Below the pieces are notes generated by a model. That model was not told the DNA's origin and searched no databases. It saw only the letters and a program-made list of their open reading frames with translations. This document shows positions 34,511 to 47,251 of a DNA stretch of 64,000 bases, in pieces. This DNA is from Suillus spraguei (lineage: Eukaryota; Basidiomycota; Agaricomycetes; Boletales; Suillaceae): NCBI GenBank assembly GCA_016800925.1, contig JABCPU010000057.1, positions 62,001 to 126,000 on the forward strand, given 5' to 3'. Made by a program: the position numbers and the translations under genes. Position 1 is the stretch's first letter. The number at the start of each line of letters is the position of its first letter.

Positions 34511-37500
34511 TGAAATTCCAAACCTCGAGGCTCCACGGATACGTACTTTCTTCCGATTTAAATCCACTTGGCCAAGAAGCCAGGTCCGAATCTACTTAAG
34601 TATGTATTAACTGATCGTCCATGTGGTGTTAACTGATACACAAGGGGTCTCCCTTACCTCATTTCGCACCGCGCCTCCACCTCCCGGACATACGCTCCAC
34701 CTCTCTCCGCGTTTGGGATTACGCTTGCCAACGCACCAGCGACGTCACGGCTACCCAACAAACGCCCAACAAATCGGTCCACACAATGCGGAGAAGCCTC
34801 TGATTGAAGAAGTCGTTCATGGCGGATACCGTCTTCGCTCCTTGAAGAATTCTTTTCCACTGTCATACGTGACCATGCTCCGCCGACATAAGTTATTTGG
34901 TCAAATTGGTGATGTGAAATACCCGAATGAGGATTCTCTTATTCATTCCACCAAGTTCGGAATACAATTTAGTTATCCAGTACTGCATTGCAATTGATGA
35001 TATCATCGACCCTTTTCCATCATTCCGGAACAACTCCAATCCCGCACAGGTCACCGTTCCTGTCCCCACCCAAAAGGCAATTCCCGCCATCATCACCCGG
35101 TAACCGTCTGATCGGAAGTTCGATATCGGTGTCGAGGTGTATCCATGGCCATCCACAGACCATATATTCAAATGAAGATGGGCTTACGACGCGATGGCGG
35201 GGTACGTTCATTATCGCGTTAATGACTGCACCGCAATTACGCTATACGATCAACAATCATTGCGACGCGATGGGGCGCATCGTCAAGACGTCTTACACGT
35301 CGAAGCTTCATCTCGAGCTCGATCATGTGATCCCTTCCCGAGATCGATGTCCGTCATTGAGCGTCTTCTACCCGAAGAACCTTATTTGGATGGAGTGGGC
35401 TCGGATGTGTGCGGTATAGGTACTTAATGCCTCGCACCTGGACCTCGATAATCTATTCTGGAAGACCGGAACATCCTTCTCCGCTTTCGCAATTATATGT
35501 ATGGGTCTTTTCTATTGTGCCTAAGTGCGGGCGAAGACCAAGGGTCGTACCTGGTTAGGTTTGGGTACGTGATGTCTACGCCTTAACATTTATCCTGATA
35601 ACCTTTCAGATTTAATGCGGACGCCGTCCTGCGGGGCTGAACTCGTCAAAGGAATTAATTAGCTTCAGTACCAACGTCGATATCCCGCCTTTGCGCACAA
35701 CATCTAATATAATAGAGCCTTGTGCGCAGGATATCTAATCGAGCTCGATGATAATAGGGGGATCGTCTCGCATGTTCATTTTCGTTTCATTGATTGCTGA
35801 CCTTAGACGTTGATACTAACATAGGAAGTTTCAGCAGCCTGGGTTGTCGGAACTTGTTTTGATGGCCTCCTTATTCCACGGGCTCACGAGAAATATGCAT
35901 ATACATCATCGTCATACGTTCGCCGAAATGCACCGCAACGCACCTAAACATAGTCACATGAATCCTGGAGGACCGGAACATCCTTCTGTCCTCGTCTAGC
36001 GCAATAGAAGCTTCTTTGTGCTTCGGGCGAAGACCAAAGGTCTTATGTAGCACCTGGTCAGGTTTGGACGTAGCATATCCAAATATTAGGTCTAACTGAT
36101 AGCCTTTCAGATCAACTGCGGATGTCGTCCCATATACAAGGTTAGGATAACATAACGAATGGAATTAATGAGTTTCGCCAGTACTCGTCGATATCCCGCC
36201 TTCGCGCACGAAATCTAATTGAAGAGACATCGAGGGATCACCCCATGAATATTCAATTTGATCGCTGTGCGTCGGCCCACGCACTTCGATATTAATTCGC
36301 AGCCTGTGCTAGCGGATCACCTCACCCGTTCGACATGCCCGAAGAACGTTATCGTCTATGTGTAAAATCAAACACACTGCAGTACGCCACCACACACCGA
36401 CACAATCGGAACAAACGCACAGTCACCTACGAAAGGTATCATTGCTCGGCTTTGATGAATCCTGGGCATCCATCGCCGTAAGTTTCTTCCAAGGGTCGGT
36501 CTGTACCTGACCAGGTTTAGAGGCACGATGTACAAGCGTAAGTAATGGACTACTCATCCTAATAGCCTTTCAGATCTAGTGCGGATGCCGTTGTATGCAC
36601 TTGGCTCGGTTCGCCTAAGGAATGTAATTAATTAGCTTCTAGTGTCGATATCACGCCTTCGCGCACGAAATCTGATTGGCCTTGATAATGACAGCTTTGA
36701 GGGATCATCACGATGAATATCCAATTACTCATTGAATATTTGATTTTGATAGTGACTACTCATCTGAGGCTGTGCACTTTGATAACATGTTTCCAAAAAC
36801 GCCCACATGCATGCGCATGTATCACGACACCGTTCCAATCGAAACATGCGGAACAAGCACAGTCGACTCGCTTAGAAAGGTAGGGGAACAACTACTCACA
36901 AAGTGTCCCGTCCGTACCGTCATTTCGGGACGCGTTGATCAGCTTACCAATGATGAAGCGGTCATCGACACGCATGACCCTGCGAGATAAGATAGGAAAG
37001 GTGACATCACCAAGAGGGAGTACCCGAGCTTGCCGCATCTTCCTGTCATCATAATTACGATCGAGTTCATGGCCGATCGCGCCTAGGACCTTCTAATAAT
37101 ATAACAGGATACAGATCTTCGCGATGTTATCATCGTGCGTTTGGATCGACTCGCTGTTTATATGAAAGAGGGGCATCGGGGACTCGGTCTTGTATGTATT
37201 GAGCCCCTAGCGTGTGGTGTTGCAGTTCACCGTGATCGTGATTCTAGAACTGACGGTGATGATGGGCTTCTGGAGCTGGGAGATGGTTTCATATCAAGAT
37301 CAGTATGCACGTGGTGAGAAGATGTGGATGCGCCACGGATGGTGGACTTGGTGGAACAGTATTAGACGATCGCACTTGATCAATGATGGTAGTAAGGAAG
37401 GTTCAGCGATATTAGCGTATCAGACGGCGGTGAGAAGACGGGAAGCAGTCCCATACACACCGATCGAGTGATCCTATGGACTGAGAATGGAGGCAATCTG

Positions 37501-37690
37501 ACAGATCAAGTTAGATGTGAGATCATAACTTACTCAGTCTGAGACACCAATCAGTCACCTCTATCTCCCTTTTGTGAGTTATGATTAGTAAAAGTGATGA
37601 GTTTCAATTGCCAAACACTTTGACTAATCGCAATGAATGTATATGGACGTTATCACCTAGCAGTACTAGCACTGTAGTCTGGCTGAGTTT
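34511..37690. other. Gene-poor stretch; scattered frames unassigned
   Basis: Frames up to about 140 codons occur (for example 34988-35419 plus) but none resembles a known family, and the strands and frames change without splice signals. It holds the three-copy repeat listed separately (35430-36700). Confidence 0.4.
35430..36700. repeat. Three diverged tandem copies of a roughly 0.5-kb noncoding unit
   Basis: Shared order of words in each copy: GGGCGAAGACCAA-like block, ACCTGGTCAGGTTT, CCTTTCAGAT, GCGGA(C/T)G(C/T)CGT, GGAATTAATTAG, CGATATC(C/A)CGCCTT, GCGCACGAAATCTAAT. The last part falls at about 35650-35710, 36155-36225 and 36610-36680, giving a spacing of about 450-510 bp. CAGGTTTGGGTACGT and CTTTCAG in each unit resemble splice signals, so it may be a decayed repeated gene, but I cannot read a protein. 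Confidence 0.6.
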
Positions 37691-37780
37691 GGCCCTGATT
37701 GGCAAAGGCCTTTCATCCTAACATACACAAACAACGCCTTCAAAATTGCAAGTAAGGACCTCACCAGGCTCTAGGTCTAA

Positions 37781-40211
37781 ATGGCGACATCACTCGGGAA
37801 ACGCAGGCAAAGAGAGGAAGACGCACAACCCGCATCACACGGGTAAGTCAATACCTGCACATCAATCCCAAAAACCGCACAACATAACATTGCGTCTCAT
37901 CAGGTCCACGCTATTCGTATCTAACCTCCCCTATGATGTGACATCTATTGACCTACAAACAACGTTCTCAGACCTAGCACCCGTGCGATACGCATTTGTT
38001 GTGTCTAATAAAGGATCCGGGGAATCCAAAGGTTTCGGTTATGTGTCTTTCTCTATCAAGGAGGACGCGCAGACTGCTTTTGATACCGTGTCGACGGAGG
38101 GTATCGAGATCAATGGGAGGAAGTTGAGGGTGAAATGGGCGGACAAGAAAATGGTGAGTTTTGTTGTCGTTTATCTGCGGATGTGTTTCTTATGGGTGTG
38201 ATTTAGGACAAGGGCAGATTTGAAAGCTCGAAGGAGCGCGTTGCAGAGGAGAAGATAGGAAGCTCGAAGGCGCACGTTGTAAAAGAGAAGAAACGGGAGG
38301 TGAAAATTCAGGAGGTGAAAAAGCAAGAGGCGAAAAAGCAAGAGGTGAAAAAGCAGAAAGTCATAAAGCAGGAGACGAAAAAACACGGGCAGGAGGTACA
38401 CAAGCAGGAGGAAAAGGCGAAACTTGAAGATGTCGATGAGAGTGACGCCGAATCAGATGATGTCGATGAGAGTGATATCAAGATGATCGACGATGAAGAT
38501 AGTGAAGCTGAGCTGAGTGGTGCTGAAGACCAAGAGGAGCAGTTGGGTCTTCATGAAGGCGAGCACAGCGACGACGATGAGGACGAGGATCAAGACGAAG
38601 ACGAAGACAACGACGAGAAAGAAGCCATAAGTGCTGAGCATCATCAACGTCCCATGAAACCTCAGCTACCTCAGACGGACACAGGTACCACACTCTTCAT
38701 TCGCAATATTCCTTTCATTGCTACGGAAGACGAACTACGGGCCCTGTACGTGTACCTTCTCCCATCATCCCGTGTACACTCACTCTTCATGACGTAGATT
38801 CCGCACATTTGGGGCTTTACGGTATGCTCGAATTACCGTCGAACCAGGCACCGAACGTTCGCGAGGTACCGGTTTCGTCTGCTTCTGGAATAAAGAGGTT
38901 GCCGACAAGGTGATCGAGCAAAGCGAGCTTTTGCGCGCCGAAACTATGGGCTGCAGCAAGTACGTCTCATTCTACAATGTACGATGTGTCTCTAACATTT
39001 CTCAGCCAACGAAAAACCCATTTACCCTGCCGTCAATCTTAACACCTGATCCATCTTCAAGCGTAGCCAAAAGTCTTGTACTTCATGGTCGCACTTTGGA
39101 CGTCGTGAGAGCTGTCACACGGGATCAAGCAGGTAAGCTAAAGGAGGAAGGCGAGAAAAGACGAGAAAAGGCAGACAAGAGAAATCTTTACTTGTTGCGT
39201 GAGGGAGGTAAGGTTGACCATTATTGTCATCCCTGTTATCTTTGTAAACCTGAATTCTCCAGTCATCTTGCCTAATACGCCAGCGGCCAGCACCATACCG
39301 CCTGTCGAACTGGAGAAACGGACTAATTCATTCACTGCCCGACGCACGATGTTGCGGACAAATCCTTCCTTATACGTATCGAAGACCCGACTCAGCGTTC
39401 GCCAGATACCCCTATTTGTTACCGAGCGGTCTCTCAAACGGCTCGCCCTCCACGCCCTTCGTACATTCAACGATGAAGTTCAGAAGAGAGAACGCAACGG
39501 TTTGACTCCCGAGGAGCTGGAAGAAGCCACCAAGGAATCCGATGAACCAGGTGATTCCAGCACGAAACCGAAAGTCGGGAAACGATCGCAGGGAAGCAAA
39601 TCCAAAGGCGTAAAGCAAGCCAAAATCGTGCGTCAACATGAACGTGTAGATCCTGTCACAGGAAAAGGTCGCAGCAAAGGTTACGGATTCATCGAGATGC
39701 CGCGACATGCGGATGCGCTACGCGTTCTTCGGTGGGCCAACAACAACCCTGCTGTTGCGCCACTTCTGAGCACCTGGTGGAAAGAAGAGCTCGGAGATCT
39801 CATCAAGCTCGAGAAGGGAAAGGGGGATCCTGATGAAGCCAGACTAAAGCGTATGAAGGATGAGCTAGAAGGCCAGGTGAAAATACCCAAGGGTACGCTT
39901 ATTGTGGAATTCTCGATAGAAAACGTGCAGGTCGTTCAGCGAAGAGCAAACCAGAACAAGGAAAAACCGACAGAGCTTGTATGTATGATTTCCGTCTATG
40001 ATCACTATTTCTGACTCAGATTTAGACACGAGTCACAAAAAGCCACGGTGAAACATCTCAAGAACCGCCTATGAAGAAACGACGCGTTGTGGCTGATGAA
40101 ACACCAGCGAAGCCTGTGAAAGAAGAACATGTTAGTGGTGGTCAGAGCATCGGTGCGGTCATCGGTAGAAAGAGGAAGGAGCGTAAAGCTGCCAAGAAAG
40201 GCAGAAAGTAG
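37781..40211 (+). CDS. NOP4: NOP4/RBM28-like nucleolar RNA-binding protein (705 aa if one base is restored)
   Basis: Nucleolar protein expected to bind pre-rRNA and support 60S subunit maturation. Seven exons: 37781-37842, 37904-38153, 38207-38745, 38798-38959, 39006-39207, 39263-39978 and 40026-40211. RRM1 has LFVSNLPYDVTS and GFGYVSF; a Lys/Glu-rich then Asp/Glu-rich linker follows; RRM2 has TLFIRNIPFIATEDELRALF and GTGFVCF; RRM3 has LSVRQIPLFVTERSLKRLA, GYGFIEM and RVLRWANNNP; the tail is basic (GRKRKERKAAKKGRK). The LVLHGRTLDVVRAVTRD and LRWANNN blocks are typical of Nop4/RBM28. All junctions are in phase except exon 4: one base is missing near GGG at 38948-38950, and adding it restores the frame through to the stop. 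Probably the working copy, with unit B holding a dead one. Confidence 0.8.
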
Positions 40212-40593
40212 CCCTCGGGTGTTGTCTTGATGTGTTCTGTCCCTTTCCTCGTATCATATCCTGCTCAAATTGATCACATGTCATCAAAGATCTCAATTGT
40301 CATATCTCACGTTGGGTCGCCTACTGGAGTAAGAGTATGGGACTCGCTGTGTTTTAATCATTGGAAGATGGTTCCTGTCGAACGTATCTGTGACATCGGG
40401 TTTGCAGCGGGTTGCTCAGATTTCTCACAGTAGGAGGTAATATTTCGCAGGAGCAGATTTATATTCCCGACGAACCGTTATCAATCGAAGACAAGTCAAC
40501 CGGTTCACAAGCTACGTATTGATAACCAAGGCCGCAGGAGAAGGGCCCAACCAAGCGTCTATTAACTGCACATTGCGACTCAAGGTTATACTT

Positions 40594-41704
40594 ATGTCTG
40601 GCCCAAAGGATGGCTAATCACAGGTGAGTATCCTCATTTCCTGCGGTTTGTATCAAAAGCAGAGATAGCAACAACTTACATCGATCATTTAGGAACATCA
40701 TCAGGCTTTGGTCGCCGTTTAGTTTCAATCGTTCTAGAGCGGTGATCGCGTAGTCGCGACGGCCCGATCTCTGCAGAAAATCCAAGATTTCCCCTAATCT
40801 CCGAACCTACATCTCCTAGAGCTTGATGTAACATCCGGAATTGCTGTCATCAAGGAACGGGTAGATAAGGCGGCTAAGGTATGGGGCAGGATTGACGTGT
40901 TGGTGAACACTGCGGGTATTGGGCTGTCGGGAATCCACGAGGAATGCGGGTAGGACACAGAGATGCTCTTCTCCCGCGCCTAATGCACGTTATCGGTTCC
41001 AGGGTGGACATGATGATAAGACAATTCCGCCCTAATTTCTTCGGTGTGCTGGACGTCACAAATGCAGCATTACCATATATGCGTGAAAGTAGGTTTCCGG
41101 ACACACGCTTTGAGCTCTATAGGGAAGAGTGGTACAGTAGTCATTATCGGGAGTCGTAGCGCATGGAAGTCTGAAATCACTGAGTAGTTTTACCTATGGT
41201 TGATAGTGGTCGAACAACGTCTACTTCAGGGACTCGGTGAGTTACGCCTTTTTAAGTCTTCAGTGGGTGACCAATGCTACGGCTGGCAGGTGTTTATGCC
41301 TCATCAAAGGCAGCTGCGCAGGGTAGGTCGCATTGAACCTATACACGTTACATCGTTCACCCACTGAAACATGGGCGAAACACTTGCCGTGGAACTCGCA
41401 CCATTCAACATACGCGTCCTGATCGTCGAGCCTGGCGCCTTCCGCACCGAAAACATATACGGAAATAAATTTGATACGTGAACGAATCCTATATCTGATT
41501 ATGATGAAAAACGAGCTGAGGCGCTGGTAAGGTACGAGGATATCCCTGGCAAGCAACCAGGAGACCCCATGATTCATGAAGGCGATGAATTTGGTCGTAG
41601 ACTTCTTGTGAGAGGATGCGGAGAGAGATGTTAGAAACAAATGCACGATGATGTTGAACCATCTTGACGAATGGCAGGACGTAATCCGGGACGTGAACCT
41701 ATGA
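40594..41704 (+). pseudogene. Short-chain dehydrogenase, decayed copy (unit A)
   Basis: Homologous exon for exon to the intact gene at 47.25-48.45 kb. Here the first exon has lost a base (CCAAAGGATGG against CCTAAAGTATGG), exon 2 lacks two bases near 40741, the asparagine of NNAG is changed to T, and the C-terminal exon carries an in-frame TGA near 41479 and a deletion around 41610. It cannot encode the enzyme. Confidence 0.8.
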
Positions 41705-42121
41705 ACCGATGAACATCACACAATTATGTATAGGGTAAACATTATGAAAAAAGAATGTAGATCAGTATATATGTTTAATGCACTTGAGTTTTTCATAGAT
41801 CTCGAGGAAGCTAAAAAGTGCATTATCAAGTCATTACCCTAGTATCCACACTTCATATGAGTGTGCCGTGCGTCCACGACCACATGCAGTCGCGCACAGT
41901 GCGCTGCTAGCTCAGCAAAGAGGCATTACGCGACGAACGGAAAGAGCCATAAATCTCACTTTTGGTGAGGGAAAGATAAATTGTCATTGTGAAGTTAACA
42001 AGCCAAGCCTCCGGCCCCAATAAACGCGACTACCGTCTATTTACAGTATACAGGGGAAAGGATGGAAGATGCGGTGAAATAAAGTCCTCGAAATGGAGAC
42101 TATCGTAACGAAACAAATACA
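41705..42121. other. Intergenic between convergent genes
   Basis: Holds the 3' flanks of the dehydrogenase relic and of the kinase. The same text occurs in unit B at about 48446-49011. No gene seen. Confidence 0.45.
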
Positions 42122-43596
42122 TCATGATGAAAAAGGAAACGCTGGATCGATCCAATCTACATTTGAAACGTGCGATTCGTGCGAGGGATGTAGGGGGAAC
42201 CAGACTGGCGCTGTGCGAGTCTCTCGTCCGTATTGTAACTCTGGTAGTGATTCAGGGATCTTTTTACGTGCAAGCGCTGCAAAGCATTTTTAGCGCGATT
42301 GTCTCAAACAAATCATAGTCAACCTACCACGGATGTATGGATTGGAGAATTCCGACGTGCCATGTGCGAGCAAGAAAAATTCATGGTCTACGACATCATA
42401 GAACCCATATCGCGACATCGGGATAGGTTCTAGCAACTACCGCAGTAAAGATAAATGATAGTGTCGGAAAACGAATAGTATAAAACTTACTCCTGAAATC
42501 AAATTCCCGATATTTTCAGGGAAATCTCTAAAGGCAGGGTATTCCTTGGATCTTTTGCCACTGTTGTAACACCAAGAAACATATAATGATATGGCATCCT
42601 CTGTAGCAAATAACGGCTGACAAGATGGTATCAGTAAAATAGTAGTGAAGGAAGACGCGAAACATGCCTCATGTTTGCTCAAAAAAAGCTCGTAAATGAC
42701 ACAGCCTAATGCCCACCAGTCCACGAGTGTTCCGTACTTCATAGAACCAAGGTTGATTTTGTTGTGAAGGATCTCTGGTGCCATGTAATGCGTCGTTCCC
42801 ACCGCATCATCCGTATACCCCCACTGTCGCTCCAAGGGCCCCTTGTGTAAATAACTCAAGCCAAAATCAGTGATCCGCACATTCTCTCGAACATCAATCA
42901 AGATGTTGTCGGGTTTAATATCCCGGTGGATGATGCCTATCTCGTGGAGAGCATTGATCCCGAGGGCCTTGAAAGTCAGAAGGGTAAGACATTGAATACC
43001 AGGAAAGACAACCACTTACTATTTGGGCGGTCCACCTGACCGCATGTTGCGAGCAATATGTAGAATAACACGTCATGCAAGTGCGTAGGTCACCGGCCAT
43101 GAGATCCTAGAGATGTTCGATGGCGTCAAATAACTTGAATGGCTCATAGGAGGAAAGAACATACCATAGCGAAACATATATAATCTTTTGTCTGAAACGA
43201 CATCTGAAGTCCCATGATGAATTTTATTGCGGGGAATGGCATCGATGATACAATACGCTTGTACACTTCAAGTTCGTTAAAAACAACCCGTTCTGTAGAC
43301 CTGTGCTTAAGGCGATCCTTTCGAAAGACCTTCAGACAATGCAAGCGATTTGACGCTACGTCTTGAGCTCCAATTGCTGTGGCAAACCCACCCTCGGCCA
43401 AAATGCCCCAAACACGAAAGGAGCGACAGTAGTATGGCACGGGAGGAATTTGGGACACCTCTGCCGTACCGGAGTCCGTGAAGGTATGAGTGAGGACTGG
43501 AGTGGCGGGTGATGGAGGGTCAGAAGGGTACCGAAGAGAAGGGAGAGGTGAATAAAGGTTGGCGCTAACGGCAGGAAAGGTAGACATTTGCTCCAT
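42122..43596 (-). CDS. AGC-like serine/threonine protein kinase (402 aa), intact copy
   Basis: Six exons join in phase to 403 codons: 43596-43165, 43106-43020, 42967-42668, 42616-42491, 42436-42328 and 42276-42122. The kinase domain starts near residue 60 with a Gly-rich loop variant (ILAEGGFATAIGAQDV), the VAIK-type lysine in HCLKVFRKDRL, then HRDIKPDNILID, TDFGLSY, GTTHYMAPEILHN and VDWWALGCVIYELF. The C-terminus ends with VDWIDPAFPFSS, like the hydrophobic tail of AGC kinases. The intron after KHE (42667-42617) has a GC donor (GCATGT). The N-terminus is a short Ser/Pro-rich leader. Upstream text at 43.6-43.75 kb could extend the protein, but the frame does not join cleanly, so I chose the ATG at 43596. 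Unit B has a frameshifted copy. Confidence 0.8.
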
Positions 43597-43619
43597 GCGT
43601 TGGATGAAGTGCTGGAATG

Positions 43620-44230
43620 GGGCTTCCGAAGAAGATGAAGGAGTGATCAACTTTTGAGTGACCTCGCCTGATGGCAGGGCAATGATTAGAATGAGGAGAA
43701 GGGGGAAATAATGTGAAGCCAGCAATTCGATGAGCGTATTTAAGTTTCCTGGTAGAGCCACAACTCACCTTAACTGATGAGTTGTGGACAATAATCCCAT
43801 CATCAATCACAGCGGTGACTAGCATGATGGAAAAGATTGTGGAAGCGTACACTGTGGAACAATCCAAGCCTATTGCGACCACAGTAATGCATTAATTGTC
43901 GGCACGCATCCACCAGCTGCCAAGTGTCCATTACCAAAGCAGTGTGATGACGCGGAGACTTGCATGTCCGAGTCTAGAAACTCAGCTCCAACCATTCTAG
44001 TCAATTGTTACAGGTGTTTGACTTCTTCTGTATATTTATTCATCAGTGTTGCGGGCCATTCAGAACGAGTACTCTTGTCGCATTGGCCATGCAGTGATAA
44101 GATGCTCCACAACAACTCCCAAGCTGAGTCCGAAATTGCGTCATCGTATGAGGTGCAGGTCGTAACTTCTTGCGCTGTTGTCTGTGCCGGAACCTATGAA
44201 AAATGCTCAATGGTGACTCAGAGGACATGA
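43620..44230 (-). pseudogene. Unrecognised Cys-containing protein gene, unit A copy
   Basis: Minus-strand text in pieces: one with CTSYDDAI-like and LWSILSLHGQCDK sequence (44180-44050), one with MQVSASSHCF (about 43955), and one with STVYASTIFSIMLVTAVIDD and IVHNSS ending at a GTGAGT donor (43769). The same pieces occur in unit B at 50.6-51.1 kb. It could be a small secreted protein, but a TAA lies between pieces in both copies and I cannot assemble a full frame, so function and integrity are open. Confidence 0.35.
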
Positions 44231-45263
44231 AAGAGTAAATAATTCAACGAGTTAGAAACAAACTTTCAAGGAGGCTGATGTCGGCAACGAAGAATGGGAT
44301 TTCATGTGGAAAAAAATCACCTGAAAATGCCTTCATAGTCATAGTCTGATAGTAAGGATGTTTGTCAACTTTGGGTCGCTCAGTCTTTTCCCGTTAAATA
44401 AGATTTCATCCTTATTCTTGTTGATGGCACAGTGACGAGGACTCAGACGAGAAGGATAAACGCTACACTCACCCACTTTCCCTTAGTTATTTCTCCTGTC
44501 ATCTTCCTCCTAACAGGTTCCAAACCGCTGTTGTCGATGCAGAAAAGGGGCTCGCAAATGGGTATCTTCGGCAGAAGCTGTATCTCATTCATTCATGCAT
44601 CTTCATATACTTATCTCATGAATTTCAAGCTGATGTCCCTAGGTGTGAAGTCGGTCGTTCAAGTCCCCGCGCTGCGCCGCAGCAATATTGAAATCTAAAG
44701 TTTGTAAATTTATGTCGAGTGGAAGAGTCACTAGTTTGGATTGGAGTGGTGCATGTTTGGTGCATGAATTATACCTTTAGCATGATGGACTGTCAGACTC
44801 AGTCATGGTTTATGCAAAGTTATTATGTAATCAAGACAGCGATCATGAAGTAAATGTATCACTTGGAGCGTTGTCGAAGCTGTGCAGGAATCAAATTGTC
44901 GCTTACAACCAATGTTCGTCATGACGTGGCTCACCACTCGATATGTTTTTTTCTGTCTAATTACGCCGGCGCAGTTCAAGAATTCAAACAATTGAGCTTT
45001 CGCCTTCGCAACACGGTCTCAGGCTACTGAGGACCAGTCTCCGGTGCAAATCTGGCAACTACTGACCATGCAATAGGATGCGAATTCGCATTCTTTCTGG
45101 CATTTTCCCTACTACCCTTGTTCTAAAAAAGGCGGCAGAAGATGGTCTAGTCATCATCGTCAATACAAGCCAGTGTTGCTATGATGCCTTGATCGTCCAT
45201 GGTGCGGAAGATCCTGTCCACGTGCCGCTTGATATCACACAAGCCTCGAGTTTCAGGTCCAGA
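44231..45263. other. End of unit A; no gene seen
   Basis: Noncoding as far as I can tell; homologous to 51.1-52.24 kb in unit B, where it is somewhat longer. Confidence 0.45.
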
Positions 45264-46907
45264 TGGCGACATCACTCCGGAAACGCAGGCAAAGAGAAGA
45301 AGACGCACGACCCTCATCACACAGGTAAGTCAATACCTGCATATCAAACACCAAAACCACACAACATAACATTGCATCTCATCAGGTCCATACTAAATAT
45401 TCGTATCCAACCTCCCGTATGATGTAACATCCACCGACCTGCAAACAACATTCGCAGACCTAGATCCTGCGCGATACGCATTTACTGTATCCAATAAAGG
45501 ATCTGGAGCATCCAAAGGTTCTAGTTATGTATCTTTTCTATCACGGAGGATGCGCAGACTGCGTTTGACACCGTGTCGACGGAGGGCATTGAGATCAACG
45601 GGAGGAACTTGATGGTGAAGTGGGCGGATAAGATAATGGTGGGTTTTGTTATCGTTTATCTGTGGGTGGGTTTTTTATAAGTATGTTATAGGACAGATTT
45701 AAAAGCTCAAAGGAGCACGTTGTAGAGGAGAAATTTGGAAGCTCGAAGGAGCTCGTTGCAAAGGCGAAGAAGTGGGGGTGAAAAAGCCAGAGGTGATAAA
45801 GCAAAAAGTGATAAAGCAGGAGATGAATAAACACGAGCAGGAGGTACACAAGCAGGAGGAAAAGGCGAAGCTTGAAGACATCGATGAGGGTGATGCCAAA
45901 TCAGCTGATATCGAAGAGGGTGATGTCAAGATGGGCGACGATGAAGATAGTGAAGCTGAGCTGGTGCTGAAGACGAAGAGGAGCTGTTGGGTCTTCGTGA
46001 AGACGAGCACAGCGACGACGATGAAGAGGATGAAGACGAAGACGAAGACAGCGACGAAAAAGAAGCCATAAGTGTTGAACACTATCGACGTCCCATGAAA
46101 CCTCGGCTACCTCATACGGACACAGGTACAACACTCTTCATTCGCAATATTCCTTTCATTGCTACGGAAGACGAACTACAGGCACTGTACGTGTACCTTC
46201 TCCCATCACCCGTGGTACGCTCACCATTCATGATGTAGATTCCGCACATTTGGGGCTCTACAGTATGCTCGAATCCGGAAACGATCACAGGGAAGAAAAT
46301 CTAAAAGTGTCAAGCAAGCCAAAATCGTGCGTCAACATGAACGTGTAGATCCTGTCACAGGAAAAGGTCGCAGCAAAGGTCACGGACTCATCGAGATGGA
46401 GATGTCGTGGCATGCGGATGCGCTACGCGTTCTTCGGTGGGCCAACAATAACCCTGCTGTTGCGCCACTTCTGAGCACCTGGTGGAAAGAAGAGCTCGGA
46501 GATCTCATCAAGCTCGAGAAGGGAAAGGGGGATCCTGATGAAGCCAGACTAAAGCGTATGAAGGATGAGCTAGAAGGCCAGGTGAAAATACCCAAGGGTA
46601 CGCTTATTGTGGAATTCTCGATAGAAAATGTGCAGGTCGTTCAGCGAAGAGCAAACTAGAACAAGGAAAAACCGACAGAGCTTGTATGTATGATTTCCGT
46701 CTATGATCACTATTTCTGACTCAGATTTAGACACGAGTCATAAAAAGCCACGGTGAAACATCTCAAGAACCGCCTATGAAGAAACGACACGTTGCGGCTG
46801 ATGACATACCAGCGAAGCCTGTGAAAGAAGAACATGTTAGTGGTGGTCAGAGCATCGGCGTGGTTATCAGTAGAAGGAGGAAGGAGCGTAAAGCTGCCAA
46901 GAAGTAG
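45264..46907 (+). pseudogene. NOP4-like gene, decayed copy (unit B)
   Basis: Starts MATSLRKRRQREEDARPSSH as in unit A, but RRM1 has frame changes (about 45388-45540), and an internal deletion joins the RRM2 text at 46267 (TATGCTCGAA) directly to TCCGGAAACGATCACAGGG, removing what lies at about 38830-39575 in unit A. In the last large exon a CAG is TAG at 46657. It cannot encode the protein. Confidence 0.85.
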
Positions 46908-47251
46908 CCCTCGCGTACTGTCTTTCGACCACATGTCAAAGATATCAATTGTCATATCTTACGTTGGGTTGCCTACTGGAAATTGATAAGAGTAGTATGG
47001 GACTCGCTGTGTTTTGATCATTGGAAGATGGTTCCTGCCAAATGTATCTGTGACAGCGGGTTTGCAGCGGGCTACTCAAATTTCTCACAGTAGGAGGCAA
47101 TATTTTTGGCAGGAGTACAATATAGTTCCCATTATCAATCAAAGCTCACGGGTTAATCAGTTCACAAGCTACGCATTGATAACCAAGGCCGTACGATAAG
47201 GGCTCAAGGTCTTACCAAGCGTTTATTGACTGCACACCGTGACTCAAGGTT

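Larger units (their letters stand above)
37781..45185. repeat. Tandem duplication, unit A
   Basis: Carries, in order, NOP4-like (+), short-chain dehydrogenase relic (+), kinase (-) and an unrecognised gene (-). It matches unit B (45264-52243) throughout with small and medium indels. The start-codon offset between units is 7,483 bp. The end of each unit shows the same text (CTCCGGTGCAAATCTGGCAACTA, then GGCGGCAGAAGATGGTCTAG at 45132 and 52191). Confidence 0.9.

Noticed and set aside
43597..43761. N-terminal extension of the unit A kinase
   Set aside because: The segment reads through a probable intron, and the upstream exon does not join it in phase; the ATG at 43596 was chosen.
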